Positions 1 to 6,546 of a stretch of DNA of 37,585 bases are shown one piece after another. Source of the DNA: a virus. The stretch lies in IMG/VR virus record IMGVR_UViG_3300032285_000369, positions 1 to 37,585 of that record. One strand, given 5' to 3'. The stretch's first letter is position 1. Each line of letters begins with the position of its first letter. A program made the translations under genes and the position numbers. The notes below the pieces were generated by a model, which was not told where the DNA came from, did not search any database, and was given only the letters and a program-made list of their open reading frames with translations.

Positions 1-14
1 GTAATTCCATTCCA

Positions 15-482
15 ATGCTATTTGGTCCAGGCTTTAAGGACTTCGACAAATTCTTTGTCGGTTTCGAAGACACTGCAAAACAACTACAAACTTTGCACGC
101 TGATCTAACGAAAAACATTCCCAACTATCCACCATACAACATTCGTAAGAATGACGAGAATTCATACACAATTGAAATCGCAGTTGCTGGTTTCGGTGAG
201 TCTGAGATCGATATTGAGATTGATGGCGGTAAGTTGATTGTTAAAGGTAATGTTGATGCAGCTACTGATGCACTAGAAGATAACTTCTTGTTCAAAGGTA
301 TTGCTACTCGTGCCTTTACTCGCGCATTTGCTATCGATGATCATATCGAAGTAAAGAACGCAGAAATGTTCAATGGTATGCTTAAGATTGCTTTGGAGCG
401 TTTAGTTCCAGAAGAACAAAAGCCAAAGAAAGTTAAGATTAAAACTGCTGGTAAGCCACAAGTTCTTAACGAAGGAGAATAA
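15..482 (+). CDS. Small heat shock protein Hsp20 (IbpA-like)
   Basis: Alpha-crystallin-type small chaperone of about 155 residues that would hold unfolding proteins in the host cytoplasm. The sequence follows the bacterial IbpA pattern: a PPYNI segment near residue 40, then YTIEIAVAGF and SEIDIEI strands of the alpha-crystallin domain, a conserved G(I/M)LKIALER strand near residue 125, and a PEEQKPKKVKI tail. Small heat shock proteins are common in T4-like aquatic phages. The ATG at 15 is the first visible start, but the frame stays open to the window edge (codons for N, S, I and P precede it), so the true start may lie outside. It leads a tight operon with two tiny genes and rubrerythrin. 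Confidence 0.9.
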   Translation: MLFGPGFKDFDKFFVGFEDTAKQLQTLHADLTKNIPNYPPYNIRKNDENSYTIEIAVAGFGESEIDIEIDGGKLIVKGNVDAATDALEDNFLFKGIATRAFTRAFAIDDHIEVKNAEMFNGMLKIALERLVPEEQKPKKVKIKTAGKPQVLNEGE

Positions 483-483
483 T

Positions 484-591
484 ATGGCATTGTTAAAATC
501 TTTAAAAAGATTTGCTATGTCAATGTTTGAATCTATCGCTGAAGCACGTAAAGCCAGAGCAGAAGCAATCACAAGGGGGATCGGAAGATGA
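484..591 (+). CDS. Tiny hypothetical protein (35 aa)
   Basis: A 35-residue reading frame starting MALLKSLKRF and ending ARAEAITRGIGR, placed 1 base after the Hsp20 stop and overlapping the next frame by ATGA. The upstream GAAGGAGAATA in the end of hsp20 is a good ribosome binding site. It is basic, probably one amphipathic helix. It loosely recalls short basic bacterial proteins of the DUF1127 kind, but it is too short for me to assign. Tight coupling on both sides is the main reason for calling it a gene. Confidence 0.55.
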   Translation: MALLKSLKRFAMSMFESIAEARKARAEAITRGIGR

Positions 592-740
592 ATTTTCTAG
601 ATCTAATAAAGAGTTTCTTTACCCTTCCAAGAGAGCAATCTGCGCTTGAACAATTCATTAATAGCAAACGTCCAACAAGTGCTTCTGATGTAGAACATTG
701 GACTCGTTACTTTTATGATAACAGAACGAGGTTTCTATGA
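588..740 (+). CDS. Tiny hypothetical protein (50 aa)
   Basis: A 50-residue frame (MNFLDLIKSF start) joined to its neighbours by ATGA at both ends: its ATG overlaps the stop of the 35-residue gene and its TGA overlaps the rubrerythrin start. AAGGGGGATCGG lies before the ATG as a ribosome binding site. The C-terminal half has an acidic-aromatic pattern (SDVEHWTRYFYD) resembling very short phage and proteobacterial proteins in which a 'DVE-W-R-F' helix recurs (DUF3563-like by eye). The function is unknown. Its place between a chaperone and an iron enzyme suggests a stress-linked role, which is inference. Confidence 0.55.
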   Translation: MNFLDLIKSFFTLPREQSALEQFINSKRPTSASDVEHWTRYFYDNRTRFL

Positions 741-1189
741 TGTCCGCAACATTAAAGAATCTTGAAAGTGCGCTTGCTGGTGAGTCAATGGCTCATATCA
801 AGTATCGTTATTTTGCTAAGATCGCTCGCGAAGAAGGATTCGAAGATGTTGCAAAACACTTTGAACATACTGCTGATCAAGAGATTAAACATGCATGGGG
901 TCATCTAGAATTGCTAATCGGTAAGCCATCCACTAAGGAATGTTTACAGAAAGCAATTGATGGTGAGACTTATGAGTATACAGAAATGTATCCACAGTTT
1001 CAAGCGATTGCAGTTTCAGAGGGAGACCTACACGCAGAAAAAGAAATGCGTGGACAGATCCAAGAATCCTTTGAACATGCGCAAGAGTTCAAGGCTGTTT
1101 TAGCAAAAGCTGAAAAGCGTTTCAATGCTTTAAAGAAAGTTGAAGAACGTCATGCTAATGCTTATAAAAAAGTCTTGGAGGATTTATGA
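737..1189 (+). CDS. Rubrerythrin-like diiron protein
   Basis: Ferritin-like four-helix diiron protein of 150 residues. Rubrerythrins reduce hydrogen peroxide using electrons from rubredoxin. Visible ligands include E16 in ESMAHIKYRYFAK, the E49-x-x-H52 pair in DQEIKHA, acidic residues near 77-83, E114/H115 and E136/E137/H139 near the C-terminus. Classical rubrerythrin ends with a rubredoxin domain. This one stops after the diiron domain (erythrin-like), and the missing electron-transfer module is encoded by the next gene, which starts inside its stop codon. Two adjacent ATG codons (737 and 740) are possible starts. Confidence 0.85.
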   Translation: MMSATLKNLESALAGESMAHIKYRYFAKIAREEGFEDVAKHFEHTADQEIKHAWGHLELLIGKPSTKECLQKAIDGETYEYTEMYPQFQAIAVSEGDLHAEKEMRGQIQESFEHAQEFKAVLAKAEKRFNALKKVEERHANAYKKVLEDL

Positions 1190-1323
1190 TAGAAATAGTA
1201 CGTATGTGTATAGTCTGTGGTCACGTTCATGATGAAGACTTAGAAGGTAAATGGGATGAACTTCCTGCTGACTTTGAATGTCCTGAGTGTGGTGTTGGCA
1301 AAGACGAATACGAAACTTTGTAA
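1186..1323 (+). CDS. Rubredoxin (45 aa)
   Basis: A 45-residue protein with both rubredoxin metal knuckles: C8-x-x-C11-G-H near the N-terminus and CPECGVGKDEYE at the C-terminus (C32 and C35), the latter matching the canonical CPxCGxxKxxF pattern. It should bind one iron through four cysteines and carry single electrons in the cytoplasm. The ATG overlaps the rubrerythrin TGA (ATGA), and a GGAGG at 1178-1182 provides a ribosome binding site, so the two proteins should be made together. The obvious partner is the rubrerythrin. The spacer between the knuckles is shorter than in typical 52-54-residue rubredoxins. Confidence 0.88.
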   Translation: MIEIVRMCIVCGHVHDEDLEGKWDELPADFECPECGVGKDEYETL

Positions 1324-1338
1324 GTAATCGTAGCAAGT

Positions 1339-1360
1339 AGGGGGACTTTCGAGTTCCCCT
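1339..1360 (+). terminator. UUCG-tetraloop hairpin, terminator or mRNA end
   Basis: A nine-pair stem (AGGGGGACT with AGTTCCCCT, one G-U wobble) closes on a TTCG tetraloop at 1348-1351, directly after the rubredoxin gene. UUCG-capped hairpins are typical of T4-group terminators and stabilised mRNA ends. There is no run of T after the stem, so it may be a processing or stability element rather than a strong intrinsic terminator. A late-promoter-like CTAAATA begins at its last pair (1359-1365). Confidence 0.65.
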
Positions 1361-1371
1361 AAATACTTGTT

Positions 1372-1575
1372 ATGATGAAAGCAAAACTATCACCAAACCT
1401 AATCTCTTTCTTTCTGGTTCGCAGAGGGAATTGGATGCTCAAGGTTTCTGTTTATAAAAATAAACAGATCTTAGTTTTTATGCAACACGTATATGATATG
1501 GATAAAATTGTTATGCAGTATTTCCATGATCAAAACCAAGCAGCAGATTTTATTGAATACATGATAGAGGAATAA
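1372..1575 (+). CDS. Conserved-looking phage hypothetical (67 aa)
   Basis: A 67-residue basic protein I do not recognise. It has a strand-rich middle (LKVSVYKNKQILVFMQHVYD) and ends in a helical DQNQAADFIEYMIEE segment. Adjacent ATGs at 1372 and 1375 lack a clear ribosome binding site. The ATG at 1432 is preceded by AGAGGGA and would give a 47-residue product, so the start is uncertain. It sits after the UUCG hairpin and 1 base before the Sm-like gene. Confidence 0.55.
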   Translation: MMKAKLSPNLISFFLVRRGNWMLKVSVYKNKQILVFMQHVYDMDKIVMQYFHDQNQAADFIEYMIEE

Positions 1576-1576
1576 T

Positions 1577-1879
1577 ATGATTAAAGTTTTTAAACTATTG
1601 AATGGTGAAGAGATTATCGCCAAGACTGAATTAACTGAACTTGGTTATACATTAAGCGATCCCGCTGCAATCGTAATTCAACAAACAGAAAAAGGTGTTG
1701 GTGTTGGACTTGCTCCATACATGCCTTACGCTGAAAGCGACATTATCCTTTACGCTACCGCAATCGCTACTGAAGGTATTCCAGCCCCAAACATGGCGAA
1801 CGAATATAACCGAATCTTTGGCTCGGGTATCGAGGTCGTTTCCGCCAGTGCCCTGAGTGGTCTAAAGATCGTCTCTTAG
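1577..1879 (+). CDS. Sm-like (LSM-fold) phage protein
   Basis: A 100-residue protein that looks like the small Sm-like proteins found in marine T4-like phages. It opens with IKVFKLLNGEEIIAK, has a second strand LSDPAAIVI and a GVGVGLAPYMPY segment, and ends with a YNRIFGSGIEV motif recurrent in that phage family. Sm/Lsm rings usually bind RNA; an RNA-binding role here is an inference. The stop of the 67-residue gene lies just upstream. From about 1720 the codons turn C-ending compared with neighbouring genes. A structured non-coding stretch and a terminator follow. Confidence 0.55.
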   Translation: MIKVFKLLNGEEIIAKTELTELGYTLSDPAAIVIQQTEKGVGVGLAPYMPYAESDIILYATAIATEGIPAPNMANEYNRIFGSGIEVVSASALSGLKIVS

Positions 1880-2004
1880 GACGTGCCAAAACGATCGTAG
1901 GGAAGTTTTACGGCTCCAAACAGGCGATAACCCACCCCTACCTGCCTAGAGGCTCTCTCGGGCTGTAAAAAGTAATAAAAAAGGTTTACTTTTCAAGAAC
2001 TTAC
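1880..2004 (+). other. Non-coding stretch with alternative pairings
   Basis: The gap between the Sm-like gene and the next start is over 200 bases and holds no convincing gene. GATCGT at 1867-1872 can pair with ACGATC at 1891-1896. GTAGGG at 1897-1902 can pair with CCCTAC at 1936-1941. The same two hexamers recur in the terminator stem (CCCTAC at 2009, GTAGGG at 2020), so competing folds are possible. This may be a 3' untranslated regulatory region or a small RNA; no known RNA family was recognised. Confidence 0.4.
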
Positions 2005-2030
2005 AAAACCCTACTTTCAGTAGGGTTTTT
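2005..2030 (+). terminator. Intrinsic (rho-independent) terminator
   Basis: Stem AAAACCCTACT / AGTAGGGTTTT with a TTC loop, followed by T residues to 2030. The seven-pair core CCCTACT/AGTAGGG is extended by A-T pairs. It ends the first transcription block just before the promoter at 2042. Confidence 0.88.
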
Positions 2031-2041
2031 CAACATTTCGC

Positions 2042-2070
2042 TTTACTTTAATGCAACCTTGGAGTATAAT
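2042..2070 (+). promoter_or_regulatory. Sigma70-like early promoter 1
   Basis: -35 box TTTACT (2042-2047), 17-base spacer, and a perfect -10 TATAAT (2065-2070) preceded by GGAG. It follows a terminator and precedes the gene at 2101. The upstream ATTTCGCTTTACTTT is shared with the promoter at 17236, which supports a common early class read by host RNA polymerase. Confidence 0.82.
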
Positions 2071-2100
2071 AGTTGTATAAATGATGAAAAGGAAATGAAT

Positions 2101-2295
2101 ATGTATAAGTCTAAGTCTGAGTTGCGTGCTGAGACTGAAAAAGCACTGAAGAAGTTTTTGAAACAAGGTGGTTCTATTGAGGTTGTAAAATCCCGTAAAG
2201 CACCTAAGATGTTGATGCGTGGAAAAACAACTCGAGTTGCTTCCACTGGAACATCGGGTTTCGCTGTTGGTTTTCCACGTAAGTCTTTCGTTTAA
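2101..2295 (+). CDS. Small basic hypothetical protein
   Basis: A 64-residue basic protein from the ATG at 2101 (AAAAGG lies eight bases upstream). An ATG at 2095 is also possible, but a TTG at 2059 would lie inside the promoter and is rejected. Visible parts are a charged helix (SELRAETEKALKKFLKQGG), a lysine/arginine-rich segment (VKSRKAPKMLMRGKTTR) and a glycine-rich tail ending RKSF. The composition would suit nucleic-acid binding or modulation of a host protein, which is inference only. It is the first gene behind early promoter 1. Confidence 0.7.
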   Translation: MYKSKSELRAETEKALKKFLKQGGSIEVVKSRKAPKMLMRGKTTRVASTGTSGFAVGFPRKSFV

Positions 2296-2309
2296 TCTAG
2301 GAGATCGCT

Positions 2310-2672
2310 ATGCTATCATGGAATGAAATGTCACCTCTTGAACAAGCCCAATGCACTTATTGGGATATGTATAAAGATGCTTACGGCACTCGACCACGTG
2401 GCATCGACACTAGCGAATGGACGTTGGAAGACTTTGAGAAAGAATTCGAAGTCCTCGCCACTGCTATTGAGCACGAGGAATTGTGTCGTAAGATCGATGA
2501 GGCAGAAGCGATCCTCAAGTTTGAAGACAAGGTTACAAACCTTATGCACACTGGTACTAATCGTGCTCGTGTTATCGCTTGGCTCATGGATTCCGTTGAC
2601 GCAGGTGGTGATGCTGAGTATGCTTGCTACTTGTTTGGTTTGCCTTATGGTTATCTCAAGGAAGTAGCATGA
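2310..2672 (+). CDS. Conserved phage hypothetical (120 aa)
   Basis: An acidic, largely helical 120-residue protein, preceded by CTAGGAGATCGCT as a clear ribosome binding site. It contains a WDMYKDAYGTRPRGID segment near residue 18, a pattern seen in many small phage and prophage proteins, then a charged helical middle and a C-terminal YLFGLPYGYLKEVA. I cannot assign a function. It overlaps the next gene by ATGA. Confidence 0.75.
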   Translation: MLSWNEMSPLEQAQCTYWDMYKDAYGTRPRGIDTSEWTLEDFEKEFEVLATAIEHEELCRKIDEAEAILKFEDKVTNLMHTGTNRARVIAWLMDSVDAGGDAEYACYLFGLPYGYLKEVA

Positions 2673-2857
2673 GGGTTTTCCAAGAGATAACTTCAGATTG
2701 GGTTGGTAACGTAACCAACCATATCTATTACTTGACTGATGATAAGTCAAAGATGGTTGCCTTCTATAATGTGAACACTGGCGAGGTAAAGAAATTTATC
2801 AATCCAATTCGTTTTGATATGAGATATAGAAAATTCAAGGAGTTGAAACACAAATGA
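2669..2857 (+). CDS. Small hypothetical protein (62 aa)
   Basis: A 62-residue protein starting MRVFQEITSDW, whose ATG overlaps the previous stop codon. That start is preferred over an upstream TTG buried in the preceding gene. The middle looks like beta strands (HIYYLTDDKSKMVAFYNVNTGEV) and the C-terminus is basic. The family was not recognised. It overlaps the ligase start by ATGA. Confidence 0.65.
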   Translation: MRVFQEITSDWVGNVTNHIYYLTDDKSKMVAFYNVNTGEVKKFINPIRFDMRYRKFKELKHK

Positions 2858-4158
2858 ATGTAAATAATTTTTTAGATAGTCTTGCTGCGAATGCTTCTCG
2901 TAATTTTAAAATTGAGCAACTAGAAGCAAACAAAAATAATAATCTTCTCCGAGAAGTTATCCGTCTTGCCCTAGATCCATTCACTCAATTTTACATTCGT
3001 AAGATTCCAAAGTATGAACCAAATCCCAATGATGGGATTGCTCTCCGCTTTGCGCTTGACTCACTCTACGATCTATCTTCACGTCAGGTAACTGGTAATG
3101 CAGGTATTTCTCATCTTAAGGGTATGCTCGAAGCATTGAATCAAGATGATGCTAGAGTTATTGAACGAATTATTCAAAAGGATTTAAAATGTGGGGTTCA
3201 AGTATCAACCGCAAACGCAGTGTGGACTGGTTTGGTGAGCGAATATCCAGTAATGTTGTGCAGCCCATTCGAGCAGAAACTCGTAGACAAGATAAACTTC
3301 CCAGCGTACGCACAAATGAAAATGGACGGCATGCGCTTCAACGCAATCGTCAGAGATGGTAAATGTGAATTTAGGAGTAGAAATGGAAAAGAAATTTTAT
3401 TACTTGGCAATTTGGAGCAAGAGTTTATTTCTCTTGCTGGTTCTATTGATTGCGTTTTCGATGGTGAACTTCTTGTTATGCTTCCTGGTGATTATCAGTT
3501 TGCTGATCGGCAGACTGGTAATGGAATACTCAATAAAGCAAACAAAGGAACTATCTCAGTAGAAGAAGCAGCAATGGTTCATGCTTCTGTTTGGGATCTA
3601 ATCCCTTACGCATATTTTGCTGATGGCAAGTGCCCCACTCCATACTCAAAACGATTCTCAACCCTTGAAGCGATTGTATCAAAACAAAAGTCAAAGAATA
3701 AAAAGATTTGGACTGTTACATCAACTATTGTTGAAACTCTAGAACAAGCCCAAGAGATTTTTCAAGATTATCTTGCGAAAGGTTATGAAGGGATTATCCT
3801 TAAAGATGGCAATGGTGTCTGGGAAGATAAACGTGCAAAGCATCAGATTAAATTCAAAGGTGAACTAGAATGCGATCTTAAGATTGTTGCAATCGAAGAA
3901 GGTACTGGTAAGTATGCAGGAATGCTTGGCTCTTTGATTTGTGAATCATCAGATGGAATAGTTAAGGTAAGCGTAGGTTCTGGATTGACTGATGCTCAAC
4001 GCAAGAGTTATGGTCAAGAAATAGTTGACAAAATTGTGGCAATCAAGTATAATAGTCGAATAAAGAATAAGTTGGGAGAGGAAAGTTTGTTTCTTCCAAT
4101 CTTTGTTGAAATTCGTGATGATAAAGATATCGCAGATAATTCAAAGGATATAAAATGA
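2854..4158 (+). CDS. ATP-dependent DNA ligase (gp30-like)
   Basis: Seals nicks during replication and recombination by an adenylyl-lysine mechanism. Motif I is AQMKMDGMRFNA with the nucleophile K156 and the KxDG pattern. Motif III lies in FDGELLV, motif IV in YEGIILKDG, and motif V in the HQIKFKGELECDLKIV region. The N-terminal 130 residues form the helical DNA-binding part, with LKCGVQVSTAN as in T4-type ligases. At 434 residues it is somewhat shorter than T4 gp30 (about 487). It overlaps neighbours by ATGA on both sides. A patch around 3230-3350 uses unusually C-ending codons. Confidence 0.93.
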   Translation: MNVNNFLDSLAANASRNFKIEQLEANKNNNLLREVIRLALDPFTQFYIRKIPKYEPNPNDGIALRFALDSLYDLSSRQVTGNAGISHLKGMLEALNQDDARVIERIIQKDLKCGVQVSTANAVWTGLVSEYPVMLCSPFEQKLVDKINFPAYAQMKMDGMRFNAIVRDGKCEFRSRNGKEILLLGNLEQEFISLAGSIDCVFDGELLVMLPGDYQFADRQTGNGILNKANKGTISVEEAAMVHASVWDLIPYAYFADGKCPTPYSKRFSTLEAIVSKQKSKNKKIWTVTSTIVETLEQAQEIFQDYLAKGYEGIILKDGNGVWEDKRAKHQIKFKGELECDLKIVAIEEGTGKYAGMLGSLICESSDGIVKVSVGSGLTDAQRKSYGQEIVDKIVAIKYNSRIKNKLGEESLFLPIFVEIRDDKDIADNSKDIK

Positions 4159-4514
4159 AAGTAGCAATCAATCGTTGTTTTGGTGGGTTTGGTATTTCAA
4201 ATGAAGCATTTGAGAAACTACTTGATCGTAAGGGTATTGCTTTTGACAAAGTAGAGAATGAATCTAAATTATTAGGATCTTCTTATTTTGAAGCAGGTCA
4301 TTCTGGCGACGATGATCATTATCTAAGCGACTATGACTTCTGTAACAATAGATCTGATCCAGATTTAATCGCAGTTATTGAAGAGATGGGTACTGCAGCA
4401 AATAGTTGGGCTGCCGATATTACTATTGTAGAAATTCCTGACGATGTTGAATGGCATATTCATGACTATGATGGAATGGAACACGTAGCAGAAAACCATA
4501 GGACTTGGGGTTAA
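4155..4514 (+). CDS. Conserved phage hypothetical (INRCFGGFG family)
   Basis: A 119-residue protein of a family widespread in tailed phages, recognised by its N-terminal INRCFGGFGISNEAFEKL, a central RSDPDLIAVIEEMG followed by a helix, and a C-terminal VEIPDDVEWHIHDYDG with a final RTWG. It is acidic and probably globular. No biochemical function is known to me. It lies between ligase and the radical SAM gene, with an ATGA overlap upstream and a shared TAATG downstream. Confidence 0.75.
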   Translation: MKVAINRCFGGFGISNEAFEKLLDRKGIAFDKVENESKLLGSSYFEAGHSGDDDHYLSDYDFCNNRSDPDLIAVIEEMGTAANSWAADITIVEIPDDVEWHIHDYDGMEHVAENHRTWG

Positions 4515-6013
4515 TGGCAGATGTAATTATTCTTAGTGGCTCAAAGTTTAATGAAGAGGATACTCCTCGGATTCAGAGATCCTTGGGACCATATAGAATT
4601 GCTTCTGAATTAAAGAAACATGGATATACTGCAGTTGTTATAGATTATACTCAGTATATGACAGTGGAAGAAATTAATTCTGCGGTAAATAAACATCTCA
4701 CAAGAGAAACTCTTTGGGTAGGTTATTCTTCTACTTTCTTTTACCTGATAAAGAATAGTATGCATACTGCATATGAAAAGATGTATCAGACTAATACTGA
4801 AGATAGAATGAATGCTATTTACAGTAACATTAAAGAAAATAGTAATGCCAAGTTAGTTTTCGCTGGAGCATATGCGCTTCTTTCACATTCTGATAAGAAT
4901 ATTGATTATTACCTTGCTGGTTATGGTGACGTATCAACTATTGACTTGACTGATTTTCTTGCTGGAAAGAAAGATAAACTAGAAAATTATACAGAAAAGA
5001 AATTTGAAGATAAGGTTTCTTTTGTTATTGATTCAGGCAAATATCCTGAACCAAAGATGACTGAGTTACAAACATTCTATCACGATAAAGATTTTTGTTT
5101 ACTTCCAGGTGAAGGTATTCCTTTAGAGTTTGCTCGTGGTTGTATTTTTAAATGTAAGTTTTGTTCATACCCATTATTGGGTAAAAAGAAAGGGACATAC
5201 ATTAGAGATATGGAAGAGGTTCGTGATGAACTTCTTCAATTGTGGGAAGCAAATGGTACTGAATCTTTTTATGTAACTGATGATACCTTTAATGATGATA
5301 ATGATAAGATGGAAGCATTCCATAAGTTGTTTACATCATTGCCATTCAAACCTAAGTTTAGTTGTTTCCTACGTTTAGATTTAATTGATAGATTCCCCCA
5401 TCAAGCCGATTTACTTTTAGAAGCAGGGTTAGTTGGTAACTTCTTTGGTATTGAATCTTTTAATCATAAAAGTGCAAGAGCAATTGGTAAAGGATTACAT
5501 CCTGATCGTGTAAAAGAAAGACTGAAGTGGGTCAGAGATAAGTGGAAGGGTAAAGTTAATACTGGAGTTGGATTAATTATTGGATTACCATATGATGATG
5601 AAAAATACTTTCAAGAACTATATGATTTTGTTCACTCAGAAGACTATCCCGTTCAACACACATCATTCAATGCGTTACACATAACTGATACAAAGAATGG
5701 TGTTAACTTATATGGGTCAGAATTTGCTATGAATCCAGAAGTATATGGATATGCTTTTAATGACCAAGGTTGGTACCATAAAGAACAAGGTATTGATTTT
5801 CAAACTTGTAAAAATATTGCCAGTTATTTTGAAAAATCTTTTATGGGTGAGCACTTGGTTCCAGACTTTCAAGTAATCACATATTTGAATATGGGTATTC
5901 CTCTTGAAGATATTCTAACAATACCTGAACAACAATTACAAAAGAAATATAATATAGCAAAAATGAATCACGAAAAGATTATCATGTATAAAAAAATGAT
6001 TGGAGCAGTATGA
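4514..6013 (+). CDS. B12-binding-type radical SAM protein
   Basis: A 499-residue radical SAM enzyme. The 4Fe-4S motif is ARGCIFKCKFCSYP, with C210-x3-C214-x2-C217, followed by an elongator/MiaB/NifB-like barrel (FYVTDDTFNDD, FFGIESFNHKSARAIGKG, GVGLIIGLPYDDE). The N-terminal ~200 residues (DVIILSGSKFN, YSSTFFYLIKN, YLAGYGDV) resemble a Rossmann-type B12-binding domain, although no DxHxxG cobalamin motif was found. The true start is the ATG at 4514, not the TTG at 4505. The substrate is unknown. Radical SAM enzymes work in some phage thymine-hypermodification pathways, so a link with the 13.8-20.6 kb locus is possible but unproven. Confidence 0.85.
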   Translation: MADVIILSGSKFNEEDTPRIQRSLGPYRIASELKKHGYTAVVIDYTQYMTVEEINSAVNKHLTRETLWVGYSSTFFYLIKNSMHTAYEKMYQTNTEDRMNAIYSNIKENSNAKLVFAGAYALLSHSDKNIDYYLAGYGDVSTIDLTDFLAGKKDKLENYTEKKFEDKVSFVIDSGKYPEPKMTELQTFYHDKDFCLLPGEGIPLEFARGCIFKCKFCSYPLLGKKKGTYIRDMEEVRDELLQLWEANGTESFYVTDDTFNDDNDKMEAFHKLFTSLPFKPKFSCFLRLDLIDRFPHQADLLLEAGLVGNFFGIESFNHKSARAIGKGLHPDRVKERLKWVRDKWKGKVNTGVGLIIGLPYDDEKYFQELYDFVHSEDYPVQHTSFNALHITDTKNGVNLYGSEFAMNPEVYGYAFNDQGWYHKEQGIDFQTCKNIASYFEKSFMGEHLVPDFQVITYLNMGIPLEDILTIPEQQLQKKYNIAKMNHEKIIMYKKMIGAV

Positions 6014-6546
6014 GAAAAGAACTTGATGAAGCACTCTGTGCAAAATATCCGCTGATCTTTAAAGATCGAAATGAGAATATGCAACACACAGCCATGTGCT
6101 GGGGTTTCTCACATGGTGATGGTTGGTATAATATCCTTGATGTTCTTTGTGGGATGTTGTATGGTGATTATCGCCAAGCGAAGAGTCGTTATGATTATCT
6201 TGTTGATGTTGGTGTTGGTGGTGTTCTCTATGGCACTAAACTCGTAACACAAGAAGCAATCGATGAAGCCAAAGCAAAACTGGATGAAGAAACTGTTAAG
6301 GTTCCAGTAGCATCTCAAGTCAAAGAGAAGTTCGGTGGACTTCGTTTTTATGTTAATGGAGCAACCGACAAACACTGGAATTATATTTCAGTTGCTGAGA
6401 ATTTTAGTTATCGCACTTGTGAAGAATGCGGTAGTCCAGGTAAAACTTATACTGATGGTTGGCATCGTACTCTTTGCGATATCCATGCAGCAATGGCTGG
6501 TCGTGAAGAAGTATATGCATCTGATGAAGATGAGGGGGACGAATAA
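6010..6546 (+). CDS. Conserved phage hypothetical with zinc-ribbon-like tail
   Basis: A 178-residue member of a family common in tailed phages. It has an N-terminal RKELDEALCAKYPLIFKDR segment, a CWGFSHGDGWYNILD motif, a central SQVKEKFGGLRFYV strand and a C-terminal cysteine cluster (TCEECGSPGKT then RTLCDIHAA) that could bind one zinc through C-x2-C and C-x2-H. The function is unknown. It ends in a very acidic tail. The start overlaps the radical SAM stop by ATGA. Confidence 0.8.
   Translation: MRKELDEALCAKYPLIFKDRNENMQHTAMCWGFSHGDGWYNILDVLCGMLYGDYRQAKSRYDYLVDVGVGGVLYGTKLVTQEAIDEAKAKLDEETVKVPVASQVKEKFGGLRFYVNGATDKHWNYISVAENFSYRTCEECGSPGKTYTDGWHRTLCDIHAAMAGREEVYASDEDEGDE

Noticed and set aside
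2043-2246. Minus-strand open frames opposite the small genes at 2.0-2.7 kb
   Set aside because: They lie antisense to well-supported plus-strand genes, cover a promoter, and show no ribosome binding site or recognisable protein pattern.
2323-2667. Second plus-strand frame of 114 aa inside the 120-residue gene
   Set aside because: It is a +1 shadow with low-complexity leucine/arginine content and no ribosome binding site; the annotated frame has a clear AGGAG and a coupled neighbour.
4505-4513. TTG-extended starts for the genes at 4514, 20018, 32329 and 33982
   Set aside because: Each extended start lies inside the upstream gene, while an ATG at the stop codon or after a ribosome binding site gives the usual coupled layout.
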